From assembly GCF_037975245.1 (NCBI RefSeq), contig NC_092582.1:19246577-19310576 (forward strand): 64,000 nucleotides of DNA. Reading direction: 5' to 3'. The notes under the pieces were generated by a model. That model was not told the origin of the DNA. It made no database searches and worked only from the letters and a program-made list of their open reading frames with translations. The translations under genes were made by a program, and so were the position numbers. This DNA comes from Apostichopus japonicus (lineage: Eukaryota > Echinodermata > Holothuroidea > Aspidochirotida > Stichopodidae). Positions 11,171 through 34,621 of this stretch are shown in pieces; the stretch's first letter is position 1, and each line of letters starts with the position of its first letter.

Positions 11171-13197
11171 GTAAAAAAAATTACTCTAAAAGTGAAATTG
11201 CGTTAATTTCCAACAAAGCACGTAGATTGCCTTTGGTGAGAACAAAATCGCTGTGGAATTTCATGCGTGTCAAACTTCCTTTGAGGTCAAGAGGAGTAGT
11301 TTTCAGAAAACCCATTCTACGGTACCCATCATCGACCATACTGTCATCACATACATGTTTCTGCCCTACGATGATGCGCAAGCCTATATCATTTTGTCGT
11401 CCGGATCAGGCATCCGTACAAAAGTGTCGCAACGAAACCGGTATATACAAGCTGCATTTCGCGTAAGTTACTGAGTTCCTGTAGGTTCTCTCTGGCCAGT
11501 ATCTTTGTAGTAAGCAGTAAGATTTTGATATGTACTTGGTATGTCGAGGATCCATATCAATTAAAGAACCCTATTGTTTTGGTGAAGGTCAATACAGCCC
11601 AAACTGTGAAACCTACAAACATGATATATCCAAATCTCTCAAGTTGAAATCAAAGCCCTAACAAAATTTCACCTATGGGCAAGGAATCACTAAATCTTTG
11701 ACTTTCTGGTTTCTTATTTGCTCATTACTAGGCTGCTCATTGTCCTTTTGTAAATGATGTACTCATCCTTTAAGAAAAGTGAATAATAAAGAAAAATACC
11801 TCAGTAGCACGGCTAATAAATGAGCAGTTATGTAAGATGTTTGAATAGCTATACCTACCGGACCAAAGTTCAGCAGGCTGATTCGAAATATACCAATAAC
11901 AGATGAGAACAATTTGCGGAAGGAAGGAGTGCTTCTATATAAACCTTCACATGATCAGCTATACACAATAGTGCACATGTTTTGTAGCCTATATAGTCCA
12001 ATACACCTGTTTTCTTAAAGTTATTCCGTAAGAGTGGGGGGGGGGGGGGTCTTTGAAGGGGGGAAGGGTCCGATCTTCGAATTTTATGGCTTATTGGGTC
12101 ACTAGTTCCCAATCATATTCGAGACGGATGCTCATACCATTTCTGGTTTAGAAGTTAAAAATGGTTAAAGTGCTCAACTGGCCATATTTTCAAACTGAGG
12201 CTAAAAATCGAAAGAAACTTGCAGAACTAATAGTTCTATAGAAAACTTCCCCACCTTCCAAACGAGTGTGATAACGTCACAGAATCACAGGAGAATGGCA
12301 TGTCCAAAATATTAAAGTCTTAAGAAAGTCAAAATCTTGGTTGGAACTAAATTTTATATGTGCGGCATTAAGTGGGAAGGTTTTCGACCTCGAAAAGAAT
12401 TTTCCAAACAATTATGGCGTTAACCCTCACCCTATAGGTTTACCATTAGGGTTAGCCTGATTAATTATGGTGTCTAAATGAAGAGGTCTATAGGAAGCTG
12501 AACCTCCGAATGCATATTATGGCAGACCGATGCTTTCACGTGATATCCATGTATTAGCTCAGTGTAAGTTTCTCTCCATGTGAGGGCGCTTCATAAGAAT
12601 ACTTTCTAGGGCAAACACCACAGCACTGGAAAGATCTGTCAACTTGAAACTTATAATTACCTTGAAAGCTAATTGCAAAGGTCGTTTTGAAAATTAAATC
12701 CCGATTTTCCCGTCTTTTAACTCCAAGCGGATGTGATGTAGTCGTGTACGTCAATATGTCGGAAATGCAACATGCAATGGCATAATAATTTGTGGCGTAT
12801 ATACAGCATGCCACTTTCTCTTACTTCTCACGTTTCATATCTTTTCTTTTCTACTTGAATAAAAGTCGGCATGTTAAAAAGACATAAACAATTTTTAAAA
12901 AATATAATAAGAAAGTTACCAGAGGTCGGAGGCAATTGAAATGACATTGAAAAAATGAGCTTTGTTTTTCATATGTAAATATAGAATTTCAAGCCAGTCG
13001 GGCAAAGTTTACATTGGCACCAAATACCGCTCCACAATATAACGTCATAAAAATCGATAAAAATACTGTTTGCCCTAGAATTGGACTCGCTGGGTCCATT
13101 GATGCAATGATCAGGACGATCAAATGCATTATTGTAGAAAGTGGGAGGAGAATGAAAGGGTAGATAATTATGATATCATTCCGAGTCTATACAGCTA
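11171..13197. other. Non-coding stretch, no gene recognised
   Basis: No domain, convincing exon pair or complete transposon is seen. A G-run occurs near 12040. Confidence 0.5.
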
Positions 13198-13205
13198 GGG
13201 GAGGC

Positions 13206-13896
13206 CAGTGGCGTATCCAGAGGGAGCCAGATTTTTTACTTTCAAATTTGCTTTGTGCTACAGTCTTGCCCCCCCCCCAAATGAAATCCAGTGATGTATT
13301 CAAAATACTTCTTTTTACATTTTTTTCGAGTTCTAATCAAAAGTATTCATACCTCAGGGCTCATGTTCATACTTCATGTAAGGTCAGAACTTGGAAATCA
13401 GACCGAGATATTATACATTTTGGGCCTTTATCATACCCACATACGGAGACCGTTGATCAATGTCGTCCTACAGAATAAGCGCCAATAATTTGGCCGGTTG
13501 TAACTATTACAAACTAACGCTAGCAACCCATGTGTATTTTCAGCGACTTATGATGCCACTTGTGGAGAATTTTCACTGCACGTATAGGCCCAATGGGCCT
13601 AGTGTAACTTGTTTGTGTGGAAATCTGGGCATGTAGGCCTAGTGAATTAGAGTAGCTAATTTATTCATTGTAGGCCTATCCTTTTCATAATGTGCGGAAT
13701 TATGCAGAAACCACGATGTCTCTGCAATAGAGGTACATTAAGTGAAAGTGTGTCATGTTCCACTGAACCATTGGATGTGTATTTGTGCAGACGAGGTGCC
13801 CGTTAATACATATATTTCTTGGTAATCCCTACCATCAACCATCGAGGGGTTTCCTCTTTAAGAAAATCTTGCCCCCTAATGTTAGCTACGCCACAG
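13206..13896. mobile_element. Non-autonomous hAT-type element (691 bp)
   Basis: Left end CAGTGGCGTA, right end TACGCCACAG (one mismatch in the inverted repeat). It is flanked by ggggaggc (13198-13205) and tgggaggc (13897-13904), an 8-bp target duplication with one difference. A poly-C run lies just inside the left end. No transposase is encoded. The CAGTGGCGTA end is shared with the element at 28385-30630. Confidence 0.75.
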
Positions 13897-13952
13897 TGGG
13901 AGGCCACGTTGACTTAGAACTTATGTTGTTGGTACAAGACCACAGATGGGAC

Positions 13953-14613
13953 CAAGGGCGGCGGAAGCACTTTTAATCTGGGGGGGGGGGGCACCGACAT
14001 CAAAGGGCACTTTGCAGAAATTCGATTAGACTGATGCAGCCTTATATTTAGTACCCTTTGTAACTCTTATTGTATTATCTTATTTGCGTATACACATCAC
14101 TCCATCAACACCCCCCCCCCCCCCAATAAGGAAAATATGCATAGGCCCTACTAGCACTGCAATATCCAATGTGCAAATTGGGAAACAAGGAACAAGTTTT
14201 CTTTTGAGACAAAATGAGGTGAAATCATGCTAGTTGCTAATGTAGGAATCTTCCGAATTAGAGTTTATTTCTTGTTAATATCTTAACAATTTTTTCCATT
14301 CGAAATAGCTTTGAGTTTGACCCACAGAGATTCATTAAAAGTCAGGGGCGTAGCCAGGATTTGCAAAGTTGTATTGCACGACTATCTGAGCGGAGCGCCA
14401 CCATCAGTTGGCGCGGAGCGTAAAAGAAAATTGTTGGTTTTACAAACCCCTCAGATGGCCGGAAACGGCTCTTCCCGAGTGTTCATTCTGGTTCCCTGGC
14501 CTCTTGCTAACTTGAGACACCTCAATTTTTATGTAGAAAAAGGGCACATTTTTAACCTGAGGAAAAGTGGGGGGGGGGGGGGAGGCACGTGCCCCCCGGT
14601 TCCGCCGCCCTTG
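13953..14613 (+). mobile_element. Non-autonomous hAT-type element, 'CAAGGGCGGCGGAA' family, copy 1
   Basis: The ends CAAGGGCGGCGGAA and TTCCGCCGCCCTTG form an exact inverted repeat. Both sides carry the 8-bp duplication gatgggac (13945-13952, 14614-14621). G- and C-runs lie near each end. At about 14389-14420 is a GC-rich hairpin motif (AGCGCCACC ... GGTTGGCGC) found in several other elements here. No transposase. Two further copies lie at 29240-29878 and 31823-32472. Confidence 0.92.
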
Positions 14614-14621
14614 GATGGGAC

Positions 14622-17600
14622 TCACTATTGTTTATAGTCTTTTCCCGATTTAAAATGTCTCATAGTTAAAATGGCAAGCGAATGTGGCCAAAGAACACTT
14701 ATATTAACAGAGGGCGCTCTTGTTGGCTTACATTTAGAGTTTATTTATGTTCTACTTACATTCAGAGCCATGTATACCTCTTTGTTTCCATTAATGTAAA
14801 ATACATAACCTGTCATTTTTCAAAGCTCGAAGCCTTAATGTGTTGAGATGTTTCATTCTATCAGACCAACCTATGAGGTTATTGAGCCCCCCCCCCCCCC
14901 ACTCCCCTTGGCAGTAGTATACTGCATGATGTTGGTGCGAAGAAGAGTTTTGCCTGACCATTGCCTTTTCCAAACTTAAATGATCGGGCTGTTGTTTAGC
15001 ATTAGGAGTGCTGTTGTAGGTGCAACTTCTCGAGATTTCCCTACAAAAACACTTGGTTATGGGGGAGGGAGCAGATTGGAAACGTTATACATAAATCAGC
15101 CTCCCTAGAGAGATAGTCATGGTAGGGGGGGGGGGAGACACACCCAAAATGTTCTGCTCAGTATGTGCGGTACACATGCTGACGGAGTTAGTGTGAAGGT
15201 TGGTTGCAATGGACCCCCCCCCACACACACACACACCTACCCAGTGTTAACACTTCAAAGATCAATATGTACATTTTCTTTTCCTTCACAAAAAAAGTAA
15301 AGTACAACTTCTTCTTCATAACACCTAGTCTTCGACTTTCCTTGTTTCATGCCGTGGCATCAATCCCTTTAATCCAATTTAACACTCATTTAGCAATCAG
15401 GACTTCGAATTGTAGCAGACTGAATTGTTTGTCACCTTATCTGAATATTCAATGTGACAGCATTATGGTCTGCTAGTGACCGTGTCCAAAGAATGCAATA
15501 GCTTTGTGACATAGTTGTTACAACATCAAATGATGTTATAGCATCACAGGCAATTGGGTTCATCTAATAATTTTAAATTATTTTTTGCTCGAGAGCACCA
15601 TGACAAGATTTCTGTCCCTTCCGTAATAATAACAATGTCAGGAATGGGGATTTTCATTCATCTGTCAATAATAGTTAATGAAATAAACAATAAAATACCA
15701 TTATCAATTGCGACTTGAGTTTATTGAAATCACCAAGTACAGTCCTCTTGTTGCAATGTCACCAGATGTCACTAGAATAACAAAACAAATCGCTGCTTTT
15801 CCCAGCAACTAGATCGTAAGTAGAAATAAGCTCATACTTATTTACATATGAAACACAACCAGCTATGGTATTTCCAAGATACATTTGGCATAGCAAGGTA
15901 CTGTCAACCAGAATGAAAACATTTCATGGTTCCTGCTGCTGCTCATTGAGTAACAGGGAACACTCCAAGTATTTAATGATGAAGCAAGATCAATAATTGC
16001 CTTACAAAGCCACACCTCCTCATAAATACACACGTTATCCATTATAACACACATCGCCATGTGTAAGCTACCTATCAATAACACACTCACCTTTGATGAA
16101 ACTGTGACTTATGGTTGTCTACTGTAGGTTTAACCCTGTGACCTCATTAATATTCATGATATGAGCACCAAAATCAATATTTTTATCAACTAGTTATGGA
16201 CCACCCACCCACCAAATATAGCACTGATCAATCATAGCCCTTGTTGAGTTATCGTGTATACAAACTTAAGTGTCACACACATACACATATACACACCGAC
16301 ACACCGACCTGACTACAAAGCTTTCAGCAAGAAACCAAAACTACAAAATGCCATACACAAAATGCACATAATTTAAGTTTGCTCTTGTGTTTGATCCAGG
16401 CACAATGCAACATGATATTTCTTGTTAATTAAACAAAGAGGTAATTGCATACTTCCTTGACAGCAAGGAAATGTTAATTGACTGTCAAGACTGACTGAAA
16501 CCACAGAATGTTTAACATACAATGGGTGGGTTCATTTGCTGCAATGTTCAGAAAATAACATTATATGAACCCTGCTGAAGGATAACTATTTCATGCCACA
16601 ACAAATACCTTTTCACAGTGTAAAGAACCTCTTTAGACTAAATAGATCTGTCAATAAATGAACAGAACATATGTCACCTGTGATTTGCAAAAGGGCATAT
16701 TTCTATAGCGTTTTAATGTTAAAATTTGTTATTTATTTTAACGTTGTTTAATTATGATAGTAACATGAGCAAATACTGTATACCTACAAACATTTTCTGC
16801 CACACCCCTTTTTTATCATCATTGAACAACCATTCCAATTGTTATTCTGCTTGCATACAGTGCTTTCTCAATTGACTTGAATTGTGATCAATAATAACAT
16901 TGAGTTGCTTTTTATAGTTATTGGGATCATTTGCTTGATCCTATGAAGTTTTACAGTACCTAAAGGAGTAAACATATATAGAATGCCTGCAAAGGTAAAA
17001 TACTAACTGTATCCAAGGACAGTATTTAACTTATCACAATATGAGGTTAATTGCATTATACCATACTGCAGCTTTAAACAACTACATACACATAAACCTG
17101 CAAGACCAAGAAATATGCCTCCTCCCAATCCATTGCCTTCTCAGGTATGCATAGTATTCCTTTAATATTAGCAATCATGGCGGGTGAAAGACATATAAAT
17201 TGATAAAACTAAATTACAATTTTCAGTTGGAATGTCCAGCCAAATCAGTCTCCATGTGATTACTGTCATTTCTTTCTGCTACTACTTGCACTCATGAAAC
17301 TTTCTCTATGAGGCTTCTTATGCCCTTCAGCATGTCTCTTGACATAAATAGAATGAAAAGATAACAATTTTCAACACAATATGCATGAAAATATGAGTGT
17401 GATGTCGGGTATTTTTGTGAAGTATTTGCCAGTGTTGCACACTTTTGGCAAAAGTTTTGCTCACTGCCATAGGTGAAATTATTGAATTTCTTGTCATACA
17501 ATGTCTCAAAATTTTGCCAACAGATGATTGAATGAACAGTGACTAAACTAAACTGAGAGGATGAACATTTTAAGTTGCCACAGAAATGCTTGTGGTTGCA

Positions 17601-19380
17601 ATTGTGACCTTGCAGAGGAAATTGCATCCAACTTTCACAAAAATCCATCACAAAAAGAGTTTCCAGAGCACTTAAACAACCATAGATACATGTAATACAG
17701 CTAATCCATTAAAATCACACTAAAGTTGTGAAATTTTAACCCTTAATTTACATAGCTTTTTTTATACTACTGATAAGTTACCACTGTAAACTGGTCATAT
17801 ACAGTATACCAAAAGATTGAGTGATTTGCAAACCCTGAAACTGGCATGTTGTATGATATGCTGCAGGTTTCCTGTAAACAAGGCTCTACTTGATTCATAA
17901 ATAAATACTCGACCACATCATGTGTCAAGGTGAAAGAAAAAGACATAATTTTATAGAATTCCTAAATACAAACTGTAAATGATGACATCCTAGGCTGCTA
18001 GCACAGATACATGTACGGTGAACAAACTTACCACCTTGATCTATTACATGTTAATACGAGTAGGAAGCTAATTGTATTTTGCCAATTTTGAGCTGTCTAC
18101 ATAAACTTAATAGTTCAATCTTTTGTCAAGCAATCCCACTTGCCTCAAACACAAGACTGCAGGGTTTAAAGTTGGTAAAGGATGGCTAAGCCAAAGGCTG
18201 TCATACAGTTGCAGTGCTATGAGGGGTTTTCACACCGCCCATTCAGTAGTTACTTCAAAAAGGTACTGTAGAAAGATGAATAATAGATGGATAACAGCTA
18301 GATAGATTGACAGAGTGAAGATGCTGAGTCACAATATATCAAGTGGCATAGCTGGTTCGAGCTAAAAGTTACATTCCAATATGGGAGAGTCTTTCAAATA
18401 TCCAGTTGCTCAGACTTACCCCAGTATTTTATATACACTGTGCTTGCTCTCCATTAACCAGGTGCCACTCCATTAAACTATGGAAGAACAACATTTTGCT
18501 CCAGAGTCTTCGTTCATAGGAGGCATCCATCATGGACATACTGTTATTTATCATGATGGCAACTTCCATAGACCAGTGATGGAACCATGCAAAATATTTT
18601 GTGTGTCTTTGAGTGCAGCTTTACTTTCCTTTCCAATGTTTTTGGTTGTGCTTCTACTGCCAGCACTATCCTTTTTTATCAGCATGTTAACGATCATTGA
18701 CATCTACTGCCAGGGTGTGTTTTCAGTAAACCATCTTTTGAAACTAAGGCCAAATTGGATAGTCAATGCTTTTAAATGACATATGAAGTTCTCTTGGATC
18801 TCATGCTGATCACCTGTCACAATTTTATTCAAATAGCTTAACACCCTGTCCAAACAAGGATCTCAATCACTGCAGTTTACAAAGTCATTACAAACTAAGG
18901 GCTTCCAATTCCATCCACAAAAGTCCATGAAATACGTACAGTATAGCCAGGCTATAGTGCTGAATAACATGTGGAGTGAGTACTTGGTAATAATATTATA
19001 TTTATCAAATTGCAGACAATACGTTGCACATTGTTATACGGTGTACATAGGACAAACAATGGGGCATTAGACATATTGTGAATCACCTCTGGGTCAGCAT
19101 GACGCCCCTCCCCCTTGGATTCACCAGTACAAAACTAAGTATTGATCCTAGGCCCTAGGGTACTATTACTTATTAAAATACCAGAGTGAATGGCCGTGCA
19201 TGACACTGGCAGTACAGTTTACAGGCCTAAGTAAGGCTAACACAGTTACATTCCTAACATGCAGTTACGCCTATCATAGTAGTATATAGTATTACTACTA
19301 GTAGCATACTACTACTACTAGTAGTAGTAGAACTAGTTTATACTATGCCTACTACTAGTAATAGTTGGTAGGCTATATCG
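14622..19380. other. Long AT-rich stretch without a recognisable gene
   Basis: Several open frames of 60-119 codons occur, for example 17292-17651 on the minus strand and 18480-18779 on the plus strand (with two hydrophobic segments). None shows a domain, a repeated coding pattern or a convincing exon context. It could be intron or 3' untranslated sequence of a gene on either strand. Confidence 0.45.
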
Positions 19381-19461
19381 AAATTCGGACTTCTTCATCA
19401 ATTCCAAAGCGCCCGAATCGACCGCTCGCCATTTCTTCATTTCTATGATCCTTCAACTTAA

Positions 19462-19545
19462 CTATACACGCTTGAAGTCGGGCTCGAAGTCGTCATTCTT
19501 CTCGTCTACGCTTCGCACTTTGTTTACATCTATGGGCGCAGACAT
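19462..19545 (-). other. Possible first coding exon and CpG-richer promoter region
   Basis: Around 19380-19560 the sequence is richer in GC and CpG than its surroundings. On the minus strand an ATG at 19545 opens a 27-codon frame (MSAPIDVNKVRSVDEKND and on) with a charged, protein-like composition. It could be the start of a minus-strand gene whose later exons were not recognised. No transcript evidence is available. Confidence 0.2.
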
Positions 19546-19645
19546 CTTGATTAGGGGTGCTTGGCAGCGATTGGCTGAAACCCCAGACCTTCTCTAAGAT
19601 CTATTTTGATTGGTGCTAACATACTGTGACACCGTCACCCTCCTA

Positions 19646-20297
19646 GTCACTTCGCCCAACAACCATTTCGCCCAACTGCCATTTCGCCCAACCAGCCTGG
19701 TCATTTCGCCCAACCATCTTAGTCATTTCGCCCAACCATCTTAGTCATTTCGCCCAACCAGCATGGTCATTTCGCCCAACCGTGTTGGTCATTTCGCCCA
19801 ACCTTATTTTTACTAATATTCAGTCAAAATAATATTACTTTTTCTATTCCACTAGTTCAATTTGATTTATTTTGGGTTAGGTTACTTCGTAATAGGTAAA
19901 TAAAGTGGTCCGCTCGATATCGATCGGAGTCTGATCAGTTATTTTGGGTATAATGGGAGGATTACACTACTTTAGGCGTTTACGCATACAATGGAATTTA
20001 TACTATTATACAAACAAAGGGGAATCGGTGTGGAATAATATAACCGTTTCTATTTCACTAGTTCAATTTGATTTATTTTGGGTTATATTATTGGAAGTTA
20101 TATTATTATTATATGGAATTATATTATTATATCCTGTAACGTTAACAATTCCCGAACGTTTCCTTTTGAAGTATCACATTTAATCAAGGTTGGGCGAAAT
20201 GACCAGGCTGGTTGGGCGAAATGACCAGGCTGGTTGGGCGAAATGGTAAGATTGGGCGAAATGGCAGTTGGGCGAAATGGTTGTTGGGTGAAGTGAC
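19646..20297. mobile_element. Foldback-like element with 'TTTCGCCCAAC' repeat arms
   Basis: The left arm (19646-19803) is a tandem array of CATTTCGCCCAACCA-type units. The right arm (about 20189-20297) is the inverted complement (GGTTGGGCGAAATG units). The outermost 48 bp match closely as inverted repeats. The 385-bp centre has no open frame. Flanking 8-mers are not convincing duplicates. Long arms made of short tandem units are typical of foldback elements. Confidence 0.75.
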
Positions 20298-20332
20298 CTG
20301 CTTCCGTTTGGCTTACGGTGGTGCAGCGGTCA

Positions 20333-20670
20333 GAGAAACACTCAAAATGCAATACCAAGTGTTTGAATCACTGTGCTTTGGAACGTAAGTGAACGCCCAG
20401 AGTGCGATACCAAGTGTTTGAATCACTGTTCCATTGATACGTAAGTGAAACACTCAGAATACAATACCAAGTGTTTGAATCACGGTGCCATTGGTAAGTA
20501 AGTGAAACACTAAGAATGCAATGCCAAGTGTTTGAATCACTTTGCCTTTGGTACATAAGTGAAACACTCAGAATGCAATACAAAGTGTTTGGTTTTGTTC
20601 CCTTGGTAAGTGAAACACTCAGAATGCATTTGGATTATACGAAGTGCTTGAATGTGGCACTCAGAATGCA
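20333..20670 (+). repeat. Minisatellite, about 57-bp unit, six copies
   Basis: The motif 'caagtgtttgaatcac' recurs at about 20356, 20411, 20468, 20525 and 20582, spaced 55-57 bp, each preceded by 'gtgaaacactcagaatgca'. The array directly abuts the left end of gene copy A (about 20672). Confidence 0.85.
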
Positions 20671-20816
20671 AAAAGGTCTCAAGTACAAAACGTTCTTTTT
20701 TTCATAATTGTTTTCATATTGTTCGAGATACGAAAGTATGTTACTGACGAGGGCCAGATGGGAGATTTTCATCATGAAAACCTCTACAATATTTCTCCTC
20801 TATCTATTTTATCTAG

Positions 20817-22856
20817 GCATTCGGATCGATTGATTTCAGTAAACAAAGTTCCCGTTGAACAGTTCTCCTTTAACTTCATCCTCTAACCGATTCGTTCTCT
20901 CTCGGTGATCGCGTTGGTAATTCTTTCATGATTAATATTTTTCTAAAACTTAACTCATCAACGGAACGAATTATATTTATTTCCGTATAGCCAAATTTTG
21001 TTTATTTTAGTCTTCTATAATAACTAAAGACCAATTGTTGATTTCTTTGAGAACATGAAATTACATGTCGACATGTTCATACGTAGGGAATACCCAGAAA
21101 GTTGAACAATTTATAGAGATGCATAATGTTCGGCATGGCTCTCGTTCTCTCGCCTGGCTACGGGCCTATCTGTCGACACATACCAATCAGTCATACCTTA
21201 ATGCCAAACTTCATTAGTTTACGAGTATGTTACACTCAACACTTCTTTGAATATGATATATGCAATAGTGCTTTATGCCATTGGTAGCAGAACAATGATC
21301 GACAAAAGAAATAATTTGCCCATAATATCTCAGTGACAAATATGTTATCATTGGTGAATTGTCATGACAACCAATCAAGCTTTCTCTCTCTCTCTCGCTC
21401 TATTTTCTTCAAGGCTGTCGAAAGAAAGGTAAATGGCAAAGTTATTCCAATTGTGGCGATCCTCGAAATCGGATTCAGATCAGGTAATTCAGGTGAAACA
21501 AGATACGTCCGGCGTCTAGAAATATTGATGAGCTAAAAGCACGATTCGACACAATGTTAGGTCTAAGTCATCAGAACGCGTCAATGAAATGTGAATGTAT
21601 AAACTAACAATTATAACTCAGGAAAAAACTGTCACCCCTGCCCACCACCCCGACACCCCAAAAGTCTGAATAGTTGCCAAAATGTACTTTCGGATGCGAT
21701 CATATATAATCATAACATTACCTTTACTCCATAAGGAACTATGGCAGGCAAATAGAGAACATAGCCCACCACAGTATGGAACGCCGAACGTACATTTACT
21801 TTTGTGTTCTTTGAAGAGTTTGGTGTTGTACAAATTGTTATACAAAAAAGCGAAAAGCAAAGAGGCTTAGAAATATGAGGAGAACGTTTGCTGTTTGAGT
21901 TGTTTGATGATATCTAACACTATTTCATATTACTCGATTACATACGGTCAAAGGTAATCAGGCTGAAAAGTCTAACGCAATGTCTAAAGACATAGAACGA
22001 AGTTAAAGTGTAGTTTTGTTCACTGCCAAATTGTAATTAAGCATATTCAATGGTGTATGGTAACTTGGTGTTTCGCCAAACTTCGTCCCTAAATTATAAA
22101 TTAGAAGTGTTTAAGACGTGACTGTTTGTTGAGAAATTGATAATTGTAGTTAAAATGTACTCTTACATTAACACATCAAAAAACTGGAAGTTGTGTTACC
22201 TAATGCAGGGATGGTTCAAGTTTCATACGTGCTAATGAATCCAGGTAACTGAGTACATTTATGAAACCTACTGGTTTTGGTAAGGGTCAAAGGCCCACAG
22301 AGGTCAAGGTCTGAAATTTGGTAAACATGGTAAATACAATGTTACAGCGTTAATTCATTGCATTTGATGTGTAGGTTCACCTTAGTGAGTACCAAAGCAC
22401 TACAGTTGTAAAAGGTCAAGAGTCATTGAGCTCATAAAAGGTCAAAGTCTGTAAACCCTGTAAGCAAGATTTCCTCCAACCGTACAAATGAGAATGACTT
22501 CAGACTAATTTACACATGAATGCCTACTATAGCACGTGGCATAATTTCTGTGAACGTCGTGTCAAGGAATCACAATGAGCCGATCGGCTTGCTGGTTATT
22601 TCATTAGGTTCATGAATGATATTTTCTGTTACCTATCTAGATGGTTATCCGTATCTGGAGTTCGGCGGGTTTTATTAGAATTCTGATTATGCAGATATTG
22701 AATTTTTCATCCCAATTGAAGTCCCCGATCTATTAAGCTATAAGTACAATGGGGAACAAGAGAATGTTGAGTTTCGTGTTACTAAAGGGACCAAGCAACT
22801 TTGGTTGGAAGTAGATGTTGACGATATTAAATTCACTGAGTCGATTGGTGCACAGA
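20817..22856 (+). pseudogene. Gene copy A (PDZ plus trefoil-like), exons 2-4, with stops
   Basis: Three exons match copy B: exon 2 at 20817-20916, exon 3 at 21414-21483, exon 4 at 22641-22856, each with AG acceptors and GT donors in the same phases as copy B. Exon 2 encodes the second half of a PDZ domain (SDRLISVNKVPVEQFS) but has an in-frame TAA at 20884. Exon 4 has an in-frame TAG at 22676 where copy B has tryptophan. No exon 1 was found upstream, where the minisatellite begins. It is therefore a 5'-truncated pseudogene. Similarity to copies B and C continues to about 23120. Confidence 0.7.
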
Positions 22857-23433
22857 GTAAGTTAAAAACACGATTCTCATTGAGTTATTAGGAGAAACTG
22901 GTTATGGGTTGAAACCGTTCACCAGCATATCTGAGTCCGGTGTATAACTTTTGTAAGATCTACGCTAGTTGATATCGCCTACGCCAGGCGTTGAATATAT
23001 GTTAAATGTCGTAAATGTTTAGTAATATGTGGACTTCCTAACCAGACGGTTGTGCGCTTCAGGGTTATCCGAAGACTGTACTAGCTTTAAAATAGCTTTA
23101 TAGTTCGAACTACAACAACTTTTGAGATGTTTATCATGTTCGTAACACAGTCCAACAATACCTGATGAAAGATTTGAAACAACAATAAGATTAACTATAA
23201 GAATCTGGTGATTTTGGTCAGAACTGCCCTTGAATCAACTGATGTTAATAATTAAGCTTAAATGTATGTAAATAAGGTCGAGGCTCATAGGTGATACCCG
23301 ACGATTCCCGAAACTATAATGCTGACCCATCAAACTAATCATGAAATTGGTATGTCGGATCTTTTTTATTTTAATCATTTAAACTTGAATCATAGCGAAC
23401 TTTACAAGGAGAGCTTCTTAATTGCCATGGCTT

Positions 23434-23436
<3 letters not shown>

Positions 23437-23511
<75 letters not shown>

Positions 23512-23521
23512 TCATTTAGAG

Positions 23522-23607
<86 letters not shown>
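23437..23607. repeat. (TA)n microsatellite, two blocks
   Basis: Two uninterrupted TA runs (about 23437-23507 and 23524-23607) are separated by a short unique spacer. Alternating isoleucine-tyrosine open frames here are not genes. Confidence 0.97.
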
Positions 23608-23611
<4 letters not shown>

Positions 23612-24404
23612 TCGGCCGATGCACTGCTCAAAGCCTTCAAAACCTACGTACAATTTGAATGTGAACGTTAACAATGTAGTTCAATGATTTTCTGCTCTAT
23701 CGTGGGCTTTCAGTATGATCTGCAGCCATGCATGTGTCGAGTTTAAAATATACGTGGCTGTTATTATGATATTAACTGTGCGACAAATACACGAGACGTT
23801 TAACAAAATATTTCGTGGGAAAAAAACATCGTATAACTCTCATTTCTTTAGCAACGCCAGATTTCCCCTTGAACTATATTAACCTCATTTTAATATGCCT
23901 TGTAAACTCTCGAAACGTGTCCGGACGGTTAGTCTGTAAATCTATGTTGTGTTAACTTTTATATAATCTAAGGGTCGGAAGGAAATACTTAAGAAGTTTG
24001 TATACATCCAGGTTTGTTAAACTACAGTTACCACCTCCCCCCTTTGGTTTATATTTTCATCACTTTTGATCTAGACCCGAAATGTAACACATAAGCCCAA
24101 ATGCTACTTTCACTTCCCCATAATGTAATAACTACAGGAAATTATATTTTTTCTCTGGTTTCTGGTTTCTGTTTGTTCAAGCTGTATTTTTCATTCTTCG
24201 CTCTCAGTTCACGTATATACGTCCTACAATTGTAATACGTAAGCGACCTTACCTAAACCGCAAAGGGTTGCAGTCCGTCGGTCTATTGTGTTCTAGTTTG
24301 GGAATACTCGACCATACAAGATCTGGAAACGTACCGATAGATATACCAAACATTCATTAACAGCTATCCGATTTATTTAATCTGTAGTATTTTGTTAGAA
24401 CAAC

Positions 24405-34304
<9,900 letters not shown>

Positions 34305-34315
<11 letters not shown>

Positions 34316-34613
34316 CCAAGGGGGGGGGGGGGGGCGAAGGGGGCAGCCGCCCCCCTTGAGCATATTTTATATTTTAATGTTTTTATGATATCGCTAGTAA
34401 TTTCAAAAGAGAAAATGCTAATATGCAACTGACAAGGCCTGGGAAGTGCCATTTCCAGCGATCTGGGAGGCATTTTAAGCCAAAATTTTCTTGTACGCTT
34501 CGAGCCAACCATGGTGGCGCTACGCTTAGATAGTTTGCAATGCCGTTTCTAAGGCTCTGATAGTTTGCCAACTCTTTCGCCCCTCCCTTGGCAGATTCCT
34601 GGCTACGCGCCTG
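34305..34613. mobile_element. Small hAT-type element, 'CAGGCGCGTAGCCA' family (309 bp)
   Basis: Ends CAGGCGCGTAGCCA / TGGCTACGCGCCTG are exact inverted repeats. The 8-bp flanks are aatcgaac (34297-34304) and aatcgaat (34614-34621), one mismatch. A second copy lies at 51173-51442. It carries the shared GC-rich hairpin at about 34500-34530 and no open frame. Confidence 0.9.
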
Positions 34614-34621
34614 AATCGAAT

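Noticed and set aside
17292-17651. A 119-codon minus-strand frame as a protein gene
   Set aside because: No domain, no conserved partner and an AT-rich, low-complexity context. Probably chance.
18480-18779. A 99-codon frame with hydrophobic segments as a membrane protein
   Set aside because: The hydrophobic stretch comes from T-rich DNA and there is no splice or repeat support. Left as unproven.
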